Assembly: GCA_002483605.1 (NCBI GenBank)
Contig: DLIG01000007.1
Coordinates: 105,060-167,854, forward strand
DNA length: 62,795 nt
Source: Sulfurovum sp. UBA7648
GTDB taxonomy: Bacteria; Campylobacterota; Campylobacteria; Campylobacterales; Sulfurovaceae
Reading direction: 5' to 3'
The position numbers and the translations under genes were made by a program. The notes under the pieces were generated by a model that did not search any database, was not told where the DNA came from, and saw only the letters and a list, made by a program, of their open reading frames with translations. This document shows positions 8,468 through 18,160 of the stretch, piece by piece; position 1 is the stretch's first letter, and the number at the start of each line of letters is the position of its first letter.

Positions 8468-8920
8468 TTGCCTATTGAAGAGATGAAAGTTGTTATAGAT
8501 TATGGGATTATCGGGCTTTTAATGCTACTTGGATTTGTGACAATATTTTTCGGGATAGAAAGGATCTTGTATTATAGAAGTATCGATATATCTAAATACT
8601 CAAGCCGTACGGCTCTTGAGCTTGATCTGTCTCGCAATCTCTCAACTGTTGCCACCATCGGCTCAAATGCACCTTATGTTGGATTGCTTGGTACGGTAAT
8701 TGCTATTATACTTACTTTCTACGTTATGGGAGATGCAGGAAACAATATCGATACCGGTGCAATAATGAAAAACTTGGCTCTAGCTCTCAAGGCAACGGCA
8801 GCCGGATTGGCTGTTGCAATTCCTGCTACCGTGATATACAATATACTTTCAGATCAAGTAGATGTGTTGTTGGCAAAATGGGATATACACAGAGAAGATA
8901 TAACATCTCAGAACAAGTAG
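8468..8920 (+). CDS. exbB: ExbB/TolQ-type proton channel subunit
   Basis: A 150-residue short-form ExbB of the TonB/Tol energy-transducing complex in the inner membrane. Three membrane segments are visible: about residues 9-29, then two closer to the C-terminus around LGTVIAIILTFYVMG and ALKATAAGLAVAIPATVIY. The SNAPYVGLLGTV and ATAAGLAVAIPA motifs are characteristic. The start is taken as TTG 8468, because AGGAG at 8457-8461 is six bases upstream. TTG 8462 would touch the ribosome site and ATG 8483 would be too far away. exbD follows after six bases; no tonB or tolR/tolA is in the window. Confidence 0.92.
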   Translation: MPIEEMKVVIDYGIIGLLMLLGFVTIFFGIERILYYRSIDISKYSSRTALELDLSRNLSTVATIGSNAPYVGLLGTVIAIILTFYVMGDAGNNIDTGAIMKNLALALKATAAGLAVAIPATVIYNILSDQVDVLLAKWDIHREDITSQNK

Positions 8921-8926
8921 GTTAAA

Positions 8927-9307
8927 ATGAAAAGAAAAAAATTTACTACAATGAATGTAGTACCTTTTATCGATATCGTTCTAGTTTTACTTGTGATCGT
9001 TCTGGCTACTGCAAGCTTTGCTGCTAAAAATCAATTGTCTATCAATTTGCCTACATCAAGCAGCCAAACAAAAGAAGAACCAAAACAAATAGCAATAACT
9101 ATTGATAAGCAAGGAAATTACACTTATGACGATCAAAAGATATCACTTGCAGACATGGAGCAAAAGCTTTCACTTCTAGATCCTGGCAATGATGCGATAT
9201 CTTTATATACAGATGAAACGGCTGATTTTAAATATTTTGTCTCAGTAATTGATATTCTTAAAAAAAGAAATTTTGAAAAAATTTCTATCGTGACAAAAAG
9301 CGAATAA
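8927..9307 (+). CDS. exbD: ExbD/TolR-type energy transducer
   Basis: A 126-residue protein with a short cytoplasmic N-terminus, one membrane helix (about residues 12-31) and a periplasmic domain. The helix starts VVPFIDIVLVLLVI and contains the essential membrane-embedded aspartate of the family. It would work with the adjacent ExbB to couple proton motive force to outer-membrane transport. The downstream gene is on the opposite strand, so this is a two-gene unit. Confidence 0.93.
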   Translation: MKRKKFTTMNVVPFIDIVLVLLVIVLATASFAAKNQLSINLPTSSSQTKEEPKQIAITIDKQGNYTYDDQKISLADMEQKLSLLDPGNDAISLYTDETADFKYFVSVIDILKKRNFEKISIVTKSE

Positions 9308-9350
9308 ATAGCGCGCTATCTAAACGGACCTTAGCTGCCGTTCAAAACGC

Positions 9351-9668
9351 TTAGCAGGTCAATATGTCATATACTCTGCTTAATTTTTCTTCCAAACTGC
9401 TTATGCTCATATTGCGGCCTTCACGCACAAACTCCTTGCCGTCTAAAAATACTATAAGAGTTGGCACGGAAAACACTTGAAAATGTGCAGAAATATCTAT
9501 ATTTTCATGTGCATCTAAAAACAGTTGCTCAACAAGTGGAAATCTGCTATCAAATAGCTCTTTTACTTTTGGACGAAGAGCATGGCATACATTGCATCTC
9601 TCTCCTGAAAAATACAACATTACTCCAAGCTTGGAAGATATCAGATCTTCTAAAGTTTTTATATCCAT
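9351..9668 (-). CDS. Thioredoxin-family protein (CNVC active site)
   Basis: A 105-residue thioredoxin fold protein. The redox site is CNVC in FSGERCNVCHALRP (about residues 24-27), followed by the cis-proline segment FSVPTLIVFLDGKE. It lacks the WCGPC of classical thioredoxin and has no signal peptide, so it is probably a cytosolic thioredoxin-like reductase of unknown partner. The ATG at 9668 is preferred because AAGG lies six bases upstream; the ATG at 9686 has no ribosome site. It is divergent from yebC. Confidence 0.85.
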   Translation of the reverse strand: MDIKTLEDLISSKLGVMLYFSGERCNVCHALRPKVKELFDSRFPLVEQLFLDAHENIDISAHFQVFSVPTLIVFLDGKEFVREGRNMSISSLEEKLSRVYDILTC

Positions 9669-9759
9669 TTGTAACCTTGCAATCATAATTTTAAATATTT
9701 TTATTTTACTACTTTTTTATAAAAGTAGCACAAAAAGCGACTCCTAAATACCAAAGGTG

Positions 9760-9765
9760 TATAAT
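9760..9765 (+). promoter_or_regulatory. Predicted -10 element for yebC
   Basis: TATAAT 31 bases before the yebC start. Motif-based prediction. Confidence 0.45.
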
Positions 9766-9795
9766 GTCAATAATTTTTTTAGACAAGGAAATAAA

Positions 9796-10533
9796 ATGGG
9801 AAGAGCGTTTGAATACCGCAAAGCAGCCAAAATGAAAAGATGGGGAAATATGTCAAAAGTATTTCCCAAATTTAGCAAACTCATCACTATGGCGGCCAAA
9901 GACGGAGTGCCTGATCCTGATCAAAATGCAAAACTAAGAACTGTTATACAAAATGCAAAAGCCCAGAATGTACCAAAAGATGTCATTGATAATGCCATCA
10001 AGAGAGCAAGCGGCAAAGATGCAGCTGACATCAAAGAGATAAAATATGAAGCTAAAGGGCCGTATGGCGTGCAGCTTATCATAGAATGCGCTACTGACAA
10101 TCACACCAGAACCGTAGCTAATGTCAAGGCAATACTTGTAAGAAACAAAGCAGAGATGCTTACATCAGGAGCACTTGATTTTATGTTTACTAGGAAAGCT
10201 GTTTTCGTATTTGATAAAAAAGATGACATTGACCTTGAAAGCCTTGAATTGGAACTAATTGACTTCGGACTTGAAGAGATAGAAGAAGATGTCGAAGCTC
10301 AAGAAAATGGCGAAGATAAAAAAATTATCCGAATTTACGGTGACTTTACCTCTTTTGGAGAACTTAGCAAAGCCCTTGAAGATCAAGGTATAGAAGTAAC
10401 AAAAGCTACGCTTGAGTATATCCCGAATACTCCTATCGAGATAAGCGAGGAACAAATGAATGATGTAGAAGCTCTCATAGAAAAACTCGAAGATGACGAG
10501 GATGTACAGGTAGTTTATACCAATTTGGCGTAA
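9796..10533 (+). CDS. yebC: YebC/PmpR/TACO1 family protein
   Basis: A 245-residue protein of the widespread YebC family, described as DNA-binding regulators and, more recently, as translation factors. The opening MGRAFEYRKAAKMKRWG, the NVPKDVIDNAIKRASG helix and the YGPKG-like segment EAKGPYGVQLIIECATDN are diagnostic. The start at 9796 is supported by AAGGAA six bases upstream and by family alignment; an in-frame ATG at 9757 would add 13 unrelated residues. It converges on the RND exporter gene across a 13-bp-stem hairpin. Confidence 0.95.
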   Translation: MGRAFEYRKAAKMKRWGNMSKVFPKFSKLITMAAKDGVPDPDQNAKLRTVIQNAKAQNVPKDVIDNAIKRASGKDAADIKEIKYEAKGPYGVQLIIECATDNHTRTVANVKAILVRNKAEMLTSGALDFMFTRKAVFVFDKKDDIDLESLELELIDFGLEEIEEDVEAQENGEDKKIIRIYGDFTSFGELSKALEDQGIEVTKATLEYIPNTPIEISEEQMNDVEALIEKLEDDEDVQVVYTNLA

Positions 10534-10561
10534 CTCCTGTTTTTAAACATACCCTCTATAT

Positions 10562-10591
10562 CTTAAAATGACTATGTATAGTCATTTTAAG
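10562..10591. terminator. Perfect 13-bp hairpin between convergent genes
   Basis: CTTAAAATGACTA (10562-10574) and TAGTCATTTTAAG (10579-10591) pair perfectly around the loop TGTA. It lies between the 3' ends of yebC (plus) and the RND exporter (minus). It may end transcription from both sides, although neither side has a long U-tract. Confidence 0.6.
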
Positions 10592-10601
10592 CCTCAAAAA
10601 C

Positions 10602-13094
10602 TCACTTAATAATTTTCTTTCCAGTCCCAAACGGCTTAAATATCACTACTAGTAGCGGCGAAAACAACAGATCAGAAACTATCGCTACTAGCAAAGCTAT
10701 CACGGTCAATAACCCAAAAATAAGCGTAGGAATGAAATTGGAAGTTACAAGTACCAAAAAGCCTATGATGGTTGCAATGGAATAATAAAACATACCAAAT
10801 GCTATGGTACTGTGTGCCCTATGCATAGAAGCTATATAATCACCGTCGATTGCCACTTCTTCTCTAAATCTATAATAGTAGTGAATAGTATTGTCCACCG
10901 TGATTCCAAGAGCAATAGAAGCAATAGTGATACTCATCATATCCAGAGGAATATTTGCACTGCCCATAATACCAAAAACCACACTTATCGGAACCAAATT
11001 TACCATCATAGCAAGTATAGCTATCTTGATAGATCTGAACAAAAATAAAAACATGCTGCCAAGCAACAAAAGCGCCAAACCAAGTGTGGAGATCTGAGAA
11101 TCAAAGAGCGACTGAAGCATATTGTTATACAAGACCATCATGCCGGCTAATTTATACTCTTTTGGGTCTAACCCAACTTTTGTATTTAGCTCTGTTTGGA
11201 TTTTTTTAAGTAATTCATCGCGTCTTAGATTTGGGTTGGAATCTATTATACGAACTACGAAACGAACCTCATTGTTATCAATGCTCACATAAGGAGAGAG
11301 AAGTATTTTTTTATACTCTGGCGATAAATGATTATACATCAGCGCTAGATCAAAATTATCAAGATCATGGCCATTTTTCAATCTTTGGCCTACTTTTAAA
11401 AGCGTACCTAGAGAGGATACATTTCCAATTTCAGGCAATGACTCCAAATAATTGTGCACTTTCATGATAGCTTGCATCTTATCCGGAGTAAACCAATATT
11501 GTGCTTCATTTTCAAATTGTGCAAATTCATCTTCAAAACTGTCTAACTCTTTTGAAGTTTTTGTGTTTGTTGTACTATTATTGACATCATTTTTTGGAAA
11601 TTTTAGAATTAACTCTAAAGGAGTAGTGCCTCCAAGATTATTGTCGATCTTTTCCATGCCCTTATATATTTCGGTGCTTTTTTTGAAATAATTGATAAAG
11701 CTGTTTTCAACCATAAGTTTGCTAACGCCATAGGCGCTAAAAGCAAAGATCGCAATGATTATAACCAAGATCGCTTTTCCGTCTTTTTCAACTATATTTG
11801 CAAATACATTATTAAGCTTAAATGCTTTATCAAATGTCATGACCGGATCTTTCTTTTGATACAACATCATCATAGCAGGAAAAAGAATATATGCAACTAT
11901 CAAAGTAACACTCACTCCGATATTCATCATAATACCAAGATCGACAATAGGCAAAATATCACCCAGCATCAAAGATGCAAAACCGGCAACTGAAGTAAGT
12001 ATTACAAACACAGAAGGTATATACATTCGTTTTAATGTAATTTCCAATAATTCTTTTTGTGAATGATCAGGATAAAGGCCGTATTGTTCCCTATAGCTCA
12101 CGATTAGATGTATCACCAATGAAAGAGTTGTAATCAGCTGCATTGCAACATAATTTGATGATACTACGGTTACTTCTAAGCCCACAAGTGCATTTATAGC
12201 TGTAGAGATTATAAGTGCAACGATAGAGATAACGATAGGAATGACAATAAAACGTACTTGTCTAAAAATAACCCAAAGCATCAATATAATAACCAGCAAA
12301 ATAGCGATCCCGTATATAACAATATCGCTTTTTACAAACCCGATCATATCGTCTGCTATCATTATAGCCCCGCCCAAAAACAGATCACCTTTATCTCTAA
12401 ATTGATCTATTGTCGATCGAACTTGAACGATCATATCATGTTCTTTTACCCTTAAATGATCACGGTAATCTTTTAACTCCTGTTTGGCTTTTTCAAATTG
12501 TGCATTTTCTTTTTTTGATAATTTTCTTGTTTGTTTTAATTCTATAAATTTATTTCGTTCACTCAAAAGCTTTGTATAGTTTGCATCTTCTTTGAGATTT
12601 ATCATAATAGCTGTGGTTTTAAAATCACTGCTGACAAGATTTTTGGCATATAGAGGGCTTGAAGTAAGCTCTTTTTGAACAAGTTTTTTATCAATATTAG
12701 GTGACAAAAGAGTTTTTGTATCTACTACAATATCTTGAATGCTCTTTGTAGGGCTCTCTAAGAGCGGAACATCCAAGATCGTTGTAATACTTTCTACTCC
12801 ATCTATTGATTGCAAAGATGATTTAAGATTTTTAATAGTAGAAATTGTAGAATCTGAAAGTAAAAATTCTTTTGGGCTAAAAGCAACGATCAAATAATCA
12901 GAATTTCCATATCGATTGTGTACTTCACGATTTAATTTCAGATCAGGATCGTTTTCCAGCAAGAGCGTTTCAGCAGATGCATCAATACTCAAAAATTGCG
13001 CATAATATCCAAAGATTCCTGTCGCAATAAGCATTGCAAATAAAATCGATTTGGAATATTTAGCAAAAAAATTTATATAAGATCTCATAAACAC
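10602..13094 (-). CDS. RND superfamily exporter (MMPL/HAE3 type)
   Basis: An 830-residue integral membrane protein with the two-fold RND layout. TM1 is at about 13-32 followed by a large periplasmic loop. Five helices are clustered at about 250-420, then a second TM at about 440-460, a second periplasmic loop and five more helices at about 680-825. The second half contains MSITIASIALGITVDNTIHY, a hallmark of the HAE3/MMPL branch that moves lipids or hydrophobic molecules. No adaptor or outer-membrane gene is adjacent. The GTG at 13094 has AAGG seven bases upstream; ATG 13088 is the alternative. The substrate is unknown. Confidence 0.85.
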   Translation of the reverse strand: MFMRSYINFFAKYSKSILFAMLIATGIFGYYAQFLSIDASAETLLLENDPDLKLNREVHNRYGNSDYLIVAFSPKEFLLSDSTISTIKNLKSSLQSIDGVESITTILDVPLLESPTKSIQDIVVDTKTLLSPNIDKKLVQKELTSSPLYAKNLVSSDFKTTAIMINLKEDANYTKLLSERNKFIELKQTRKLSKKENAQFEKAKQELKDYRDHLRVKEHDMIVQVRSTIDQFRDKGDLFLGGAIMIADDMIGFVKSDIVIYGIAILLVIILMLWVIFRQVRFIVIPIVISIVALIISTAINALVGLEVTVVSSNYVAMQLITTLSLVIHLIVSYREQYGLYPDHSQKELLEITLKRMYIPSVFVILTSVAGFASLMLGDILPIVDLGIMMNIGVSVTLIVAYILFPAMMMLYQKKDPVMTFDKAFKLNNVFANIVEKDGKAILVIIIAIFAFSAYGVSKLMVENSFINYFKKSTEIYKGMEKIDNNLGGTTPLELILKFPKNDVNNSTTNTKTSKELDSFEDEFAQFENEAQYWFTPDKMQAIMKVHNYLESLPEIGNVSSLGTLLKVGQRLKNGHDLDNFDLALMYNHLSPEYKKILLSPYVSIDNNEVRFVVRIIDSNPNLRRDELLKKIQTELNTKVGLDPKEYKLAGMMVLYNNMLQSLFDSQISTLGLALLLLGSMFLFLFRSIKIAILAMMVNLVPISVVFGIMGSANIPLDMMSITIASIALGITVDNTIHYYYRFREEVAIDGDYIASMHRAHSTIAFGMFYYSIATIIGFLVLVTSNFIPTLIFGLLTVIALLVAIVSDLLFSPLLVVIFKPFGTGKKIIK

Positions 13095-13139
13095 GGCATT
13101 ACCTTTTAATTGGTTGGTGTATAGTTGTCACAAAATCAA

Positions 13140-14735
13140 CTAATGTCCATGTATCTCAGCAAAAGCTTCGTAATCTCCTTCGAAATCTATCAAAGTTCCG
13201 TCGTTGTTCAATTTAATGATTCGATTAGCAAACGCATCAATAAGCTCACGGTCATGGGTAACACAGATAACACCGCCTTGATAATCATGCAAAGCCTCGC
13301 CAAGTGCTATAATTGCTTCAAGGTCGAGGTGGTTATCCGGCTCATCAAGCACTAAGAAATTAGCACTATCCATCATCATTTTACTAAGCATCAAACGGTG
13401 TTTTTCTCCACCTGAGCATGCCGAGACTTTTTTGGTTTGTTCTTCACCGGTAAATAGCATTCTACCTAAACATTTACGTATTTCATCAATATGCCATTTA
13501 GGGTCAAAGTTTTGCACCCATTGAGGCAATACATCATCTCCTGATATCAAGTCCGTAGTATTTTGAGGGAAATATGTAGTTGATATCGTTTGCCCCCATA
13601 CAAATTTACCGCTTGTCGGGACAAGTTTGCCCATAAGTATCTCTAAAAGCGTAGTTTTACCTGCTCCGTTTGATCCTATTAGTGCGATCTTATCGCCTTT
13701 TTTAACTTTAAAGCTTACACCTTTAAGTGCTTCAAGTCCGTCATAACTATGGTGAATATCGACAACGTCAAGAACTTCATTGCCTATATCTCTGTGTGGC
13801 TTAAACATGATAGACGGATCTCTGCGGCTAGATAGTTTAACTTCTTGTATTTGAAGTTTTTCAAGCTGTTTTTGACGGCTTGTAGCTTGTTTCGCTTTAG
13901 AAGCATTAGCAGAAAAGCGTGCTATAAATTTTTCCAGCTCTTCTTTTTCTTTTAAGCCTTTGGCCCTATCTGTTTGGGCTTGTTTTGCTATAAGATTTGC
14001 TGCTATGTACCAATCGTCATAATTACCTGTAAATTCACGAATTTGCTGAAAGTCAAGATCAAGTATATGAGTAACAACACCATTAATAAAGTGTCTATCA
14101 TGCGATATTACAAGCAGTGTGCCTTCATGTCGTTTGAGCTCTTCTTCAAGCCAACCTATAGTTTCAATATCAAGGTTATTGGTTGGCTCATCCAGCAGCA
14201 ATACATCAGGTTTCAAGAAAAGTACTTGGGCTAGCAAGATCTTGAACTTATCACCGCCTGTTAATGAACTCATGAGATCATAATGCTCAGATGCCGGGAA
14301 CCCAAGAGCTTCTAACAGTTTTTCTATCTTTACTTCACTCTCGTAAGTTGGATCTTCGTCTGCGCATATCATTTCCAGTTCTGCTAAACGATTATTAACT
14401 TCATCGCTATCAAAATCGCCTTCCATGTAAAGCTTTTCTTTCTCTTTTTGCGCATCATAAAGACGTTTATTCCCATACAATACTGCGTCTTTTAATGTAA
14501 AATCTTCGAATGCATATTGATTTTGCCCCAATACACCTATTCGAACTCCAGATTGGAGTTGAACCTCACCTTCTGTCGGCTCTATTTCACCTGATAAGAT
14601 CTTTAGAAAAGTAGACTTGCCGGCTCCGTTAGCTCCAATCAGCCCATATCTTTTGCCTGCATCCAGTGTGAGGTTGATTTTGTCAAATAATACACGCTTA
14701 CCATAGCGTTGAGTTAAATTTACAGTTGATAACAA
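13140..14735 (-). CDS. ABC-F family ATPase (YbiT-like)
   Basis: A 531-residue soluble protein with two ABC nucleotide-binding domains and no membrane segment, which places it in the ABC-F group acting on ribosomes. Domain 1 has Walker A GANGAGKST and signature SLTGGDKFK; domain 2 has GSNGAGKTT and SGGEKHR. Walker B sites are LLLDEPTNNLD and LVLDEPDNHLD. The interdomain linker (about 240-300) is charged and helical. Length and N-terminal sequence are close to E. coli YbiT (about 530 residues). The exact role is unproven in most species. Confidence 0.9.
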   Translation of the reverse strand: MLSTVNLTQRYGKRVLFDKINLTLDAGKRYGLIGANGAGKSTFLKILSGEIEPTEGEVQLQSGVRIGVLGQNQYAFEDFTLKDAVLYGNKRLYDAQKEKEKLYMEGDFDSDEVNNRLAELEMICADEDPTYESEVKIEKLLEALGFPASEHYDLMSSLTGGDKFKILLAQVLFLKPDVLLLDEPTNNLDIETIGWLEEELKRHEGTLLVISHDRHFINGVVTHILDLDFQQIREFTGNYDDWYIAANLIAKQAQTDRAKGLKEKEELEKFIARFSANASKAKQATSRQKQLEKLQIQEVKLSSRRDPSIMFKPHRDIGNEVLDVVDIHHSYDGLEALKGVSFKVKKGDKIALIGSNGAGKTTLLEILMGKLVPTSGKFVWGQTISTTYFPQNTTDLISGDDVLPQWVQNFDPKWHIDEIRKCLGRMLFTGEEQTKKVSACSGGEKHRLMLSKMMMDSANFLVLDEPDNHLDLEAIIALGEALHDYQGGVICVTHDRELIDAFANRIIKLNNDGTLIDFEGDYEAFAEIHGH

Positions 14736-14800
14736 GAGATTTTCCCTTAATTTAGTTTATTTATAAATATAGGGCGATATTTTACCATAATGAATTGAAA

Positions 14801-15334
14801 CTAACCTCTTATAATGTCATAGTCTCGAGGCAATACACATTTCATTGAGCTACTTGGAAATGGCGCATTGCTATATTTCATGCCGCTAAAACGAATATTA
14901 ACTGAATTATCCAAATCGTCATTATATGCAATGCCGGCCAATTGCCCATTGGCATTCAAGTTTATATAATAATTCTTTTTTTGGTAAGCTGCCATAAAGC
15001 TGCCATTCTTTTGTTTTTTGGCATTTTCAAGAACTGCGGAAAGATCAAAACCTTTATCGATCGTATAAAACGATATCTGTTCTAGGTCATGATCTACAAT
15101 GACCAATTCTTTGCCGTCTGTACATACTTCTTTTTTAGTAGGTGATATATATTGCCATTTCAGCAAAGAGCTTTTTGAATATTGGACTTTGCCGGTATAT
15201 CTGATTTTTTTCTTTGACGGCGATATGATCTCTTGAACAAATTGAGACTCAAAAGCTATCGGCATTTTCAATTCTTCTGCATTTAAAAATGTAAAAAACA
15301 GCGCTATTGATATTAATATGTTTCTTATTTTCAT
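14801..15334 (-). CDS. lolA: Outer-membrane lipoprotein carrier LolA
   Basis: A 177-residue periplasmic protein with a signal peptide (MKIRNILISIALFFTFLNA) cleaved before EELK. LolA shuttles lipoproteins from the LolCDE transporter to the outer membrane. The body has family-typical short beta segments such as SSLLKWQYISPTKKEVCTDG and KELVIVDHDLEQISFY. It is divergent from secA, with a LolC/E-type permease directly after secA, so envelope export functions cluster here. Confidence 0.88.
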   Translation of the reverse strand: MKIRNILISIALFFTFLNAEELKMPIAFESQFVQEIISPSKKKIRYTGKVQYSKSSLLKWQYISPTKKEVCTDGKELVIVDHDLEQISFYTIDKGFDLSAVLENAKKQKNGSFMAAYQKKNYYINLNANGQLAGIAYNDDLDNSVNIRFSGMKYSNAPFPSSSMKCVLPRDYDIIRG

Positions 15335-15535
15335 TATAATTTCCTAAAATATTTAATTGGTTTCTTAATTAAGCGTAAAAATATACCCTACTCTCACTTT
15401 GACAGGGATAAGGGGCATTATTCCAAAAAATTGTGAAAAAAATGCGTGATTGTATTTTTACATTTTTTTGGTAAAATACACTTCAATATTATATTATGAC
15501 ACAATATAAACTCAAGTAATAGGCGCAAAAGAACA

Positions 15536-18160
15536 ATGATTAAGATCCTCAATAAAGTCTTCGGAACAAAAAACGACAAAATAGTAAAAAAACTTCTCAG
15601 ACAAGCACACAAAATAAATGCTCTTGAAGAAAAATATATTAACATGAGCGATGATGAGCTAAAAAATACATTTCTTATACTTAAAAAAGCTGTGCAAGAT
15701 GGAGAAAAAACACTTGATGATGTACTCCACGAAGTCTTTGCTATTACAAGAGAATCTAGCAAACGCGTGCTTGGCATGCGTCATTTTGACGTACAATTGG
15801 TAGGCGGCATGGTCCTTCATGAAGGCAATATAGCAGAGATGAAGACCGGGGAAGGAAAAACACTTGTTGCAACTTTAGCAGTAATTCTAAACGCTATGAA
15901 CGGTAAAGGCGTACATGTCGTTACGGTCAACGATTATCTAGCAAAAAGAGATTCGCATGAAATGGGCAAACTGTATGAATTTTTGGGTTATAGCATAGGA
16001 TGTGTCACGGCTGACCTGCATGACGAATTTGTAAGAAAAGCACAATATGCAGCAGATATCACATACGGAACCAATAATGAATACGGTTTTGATTATCTCA
16101 GAGATAATATGAAAGTTCGAGCAGAAGAAAAAGTCCAAAGAGAACATCATTATGCCATTGTTGATGAAGTTGACTCTATTTTGATAGATGAAGCCAGAAC
16201 ACCTCTAATTATTTCAGGTCCCGCAAAAAGAGACCAACAGCATTATGCAACAGCAAATGCAATTGCTCTCCAAATGCTAAGGGGTGAAAAAATAGAAACA
16301 AGACCTGGGGAACCGGAACAAACAACGGGTGATTTTATAGTAGATGAAAAAAACAGAACCATTATTATGACAGAGGACGGCCTTCAAAAAGCTCAAGATC
16401 TTTTTGGCGTAGAAAATCTATATAATCTAGAAAACGCTGTGCTTTCTCATCATCTTGATCAGGCACTCAAAGCTCATTACCTTTTTGAAAAAGATGTGGA
16501 TTATGTGATCAGAGATAATGAAATAATAATAGTAGATGAATTCACAGGAAGACTCTCTGAAGGCAGACGATACAGCGAAGGCTTGCATCAAGCCATAGAA
16601 GCCAAAGAAGGTGTAAGAATTCAAGAAGAGAGCCAAACGTTAGCCGAGATCACATATCAAAACTATTTTAGACTTTATGATAAATTAGCCGGAATGACTG
16701 GAACTGCACAAACAGAAGCTAGTGAATTTGCTCAAATTTATGATCTGGATGTTATCTCCATTCCTACTAATTTGGAAGTTAAAAGAATCGACAAAAATGA
16801 CCTTATATACAATACCGAACGAGAAAAAGTTGATGCTGTGGTCAAAAAGATCAAAGAACTACATGAAAAAGGCCAACCGGTACTTATAGGGACAGCCTCA
16901 ATAGAAAAGAGCGAGATGATCCATGGAAGACTCAAAAAAGAGAAAATTCCGCACAATATCCTAAATGCCAAAAACCATGAACAAGAAGCGCAGATCATTA
17001 TGAATGCCGGTGTCAAAGGAGCAGTAACCGTTGCTACAAATATGGCCGGACGCGGTGTGGATATAAAAATTACCGATGAAGTCAGGGAACTTGGCGGGCT
17101 CTATATCGTAGGTACCGAAAGACACGAGAGCAGAAGGATAGATAATCAGCTTCGCGGACGAAGCGGAAGACAAGGCGATCCTGGAGAAAGCCAATTTTAC
17201 CTGAGTTTGGATGACAACTTGCTAAGAATATTTGGCGGTGAAAAAATAAGAAACATTATGAATAAACTTGGTATTCAAGAAGGCGATTTTATAGATTCAA
17301 AAATAGTCACAAGAAGTGTAGAAAAAGCACAGAAAAAAGTAGAAAATATGTACTATGAATCTCGTAAAAATATACTCGAATATGATGATGTAGCAAACCA
17401 CCAAAGAAAAGCTATATACGGCTTTAGGAATCAGCTATTGGATCCTGCTTTTGACATAAGCTCTAAAATTCATGACAATAGAGTAGAATATATAACGCAT
17501 ATATTGGCAGAATGTGATATGTTTGAAGCTACCGAAGAAGAAGATTTTAATCTAGATAGACTTGTATCATTATTGCAAGAAGAATTGATGCTTGTTATCA
17601 GCAAGGATACATTAACAGATAAAACATACGATGAAATAGCAGATATTATCCTTAATAACATGAAGATACAATACGAAATTAAAATGTCGAACTTTACTCC
17701 TGAACAAAGAGATGAGATAGAACGGGTATTGTATCTTCAAGTACTTGACCCGCAATGGAGAGAGCATCTGTATGAGATGGATGTTTTAAAAACCGGTATC
17801 GGCCTTAGAGGATACAACCAAAAAGACCCGCTCACTGAGTACAAGCAAGACAGCTATAGACTGTTTGCCGATCTGATACAGAGAATTAAATATGAAGCTG
17901 TCAAAATACTTCAATTGGTACAATTTGATTTTAGTTCACCTGATGAGGAGCATGAAGCTATAGAAGCTATTAAGGATGAACTATCAAGTGATCTAGAGTA
18001 TGCAAAATCGAATACTTCTGATAACCAAGAGGAGCAAAAACGTACTCCTATCACAACAAACAAAAAACCGAAACGAAATGACGAATGTCCTTGCGGAAGC
18101 GGCAAAAAATATAAAAGCTGCTGCGGGCAAAGCGGACCAAAAAAAGGATTGCTTGCGTGA
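15536..18160 (+). CDS. secA: Preprotein translocase ATPase SecA
   Basis: The 874-residue motor of Sec-dependent export. Walker A is MKTGEGKTLVA (about 103-113), the DEAD-like site is VDEVDSILIDEARTPL, and the second helicase domain contains TNMAGRGVDIK and RRIDNQLRGRSGRQGDPG. The C-terminus carries the SecB/ribosome-binding zinc motif CPCGSGKKYKSCC. The final TGA overlaps the GTG start of the downstream permease (GTGA), implying coupled translation. The ribosome site before ATG 15536 is weak. Confidence 0.98.
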   Translation: MIKILNKVFGTKNDKIVKKLLRQAHKINALEEKYINMSDDELKNTFLILKKAVQDGEKTLDDVLHEVFAITRESSKRVLGMRHFDVQLVGGMVLHEGNIAEMKTGEGKTLVATLAVILNAMNGKGVHVVTVNDYLAKRDSHEMGKLYEFLGYSIGCVTADLHDEFVRKAQYAADITYGTNNEYGFDYLRDNMKVRAEEKVQREHHYAIVDEVDSILIDEARTPLIISGPAKRDQQHYATANAIALQMLRGEKIETRPGEPEQTTGDFIVDEKNRTIIMTEDGLQKAQDLFGVENLYNLENAVLSHHLDQALKAHYLFEKDVDYVIRDNEIIIVDEFTGRLSEGRRYSEGLHQAIEAKEGVRIQEESQTLAEITYQNYFRLYDKLAGMTGTAQTEASEFAQIYDLDVISIPTNLEVKRIDKNDLIYNTEREKVDAVVKKIKELHEKGQPVLIGTASIEKSEMIHGRLKKEKIPHNILNAKNHEQEAQIIMNAGVKGAVTVATNMAGRGVDIKITDEVRELGGLYIVGTERHESRRIDNQLRGRSGRQGDPGESQFYLSLDDNLLRIFGGEKIRNIMNKLGIQEGDFIDSKIVTRSVEKAQKKVENMYYESRKNILEYDDVANHQRKAIYGFRNQLLDPAFDISSKIHDNRVEYITHILAECDMFEATEEEDFNLDRLVSLLQEELMLVISKDTLTDKTYDEIADIILNNMKIQYEIKMSNFTPEQRDEIERVLYLQVLDPQWREHLYEMDVLKTGIGLRGYNQKDPLTEYKQDSYRLFADLIQRIKYEAVKILQLVQFDFSSPDEEHEAIEAIKDELSSDLEYAKSNTSDNQEEQKRTPITTNKKPKRNDECPCGSGKKYKSCCGQSGPKKGLLA

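Noticed and set aside
9308..9350. Terminator between exbD and the thioredoxin-like gene
   Set aside because: Only a five-base stem (AACGG/CCGTT) with a long loop and no U-run is visible, too weak to list.
15418..15777. 119-codon minus-strand frame across the secA start
   Set aside because: It is antisense to secA and its promoter region, Ser/Phe/Leu-rich, with no ribosome site. It is a shadow of secA codon use.
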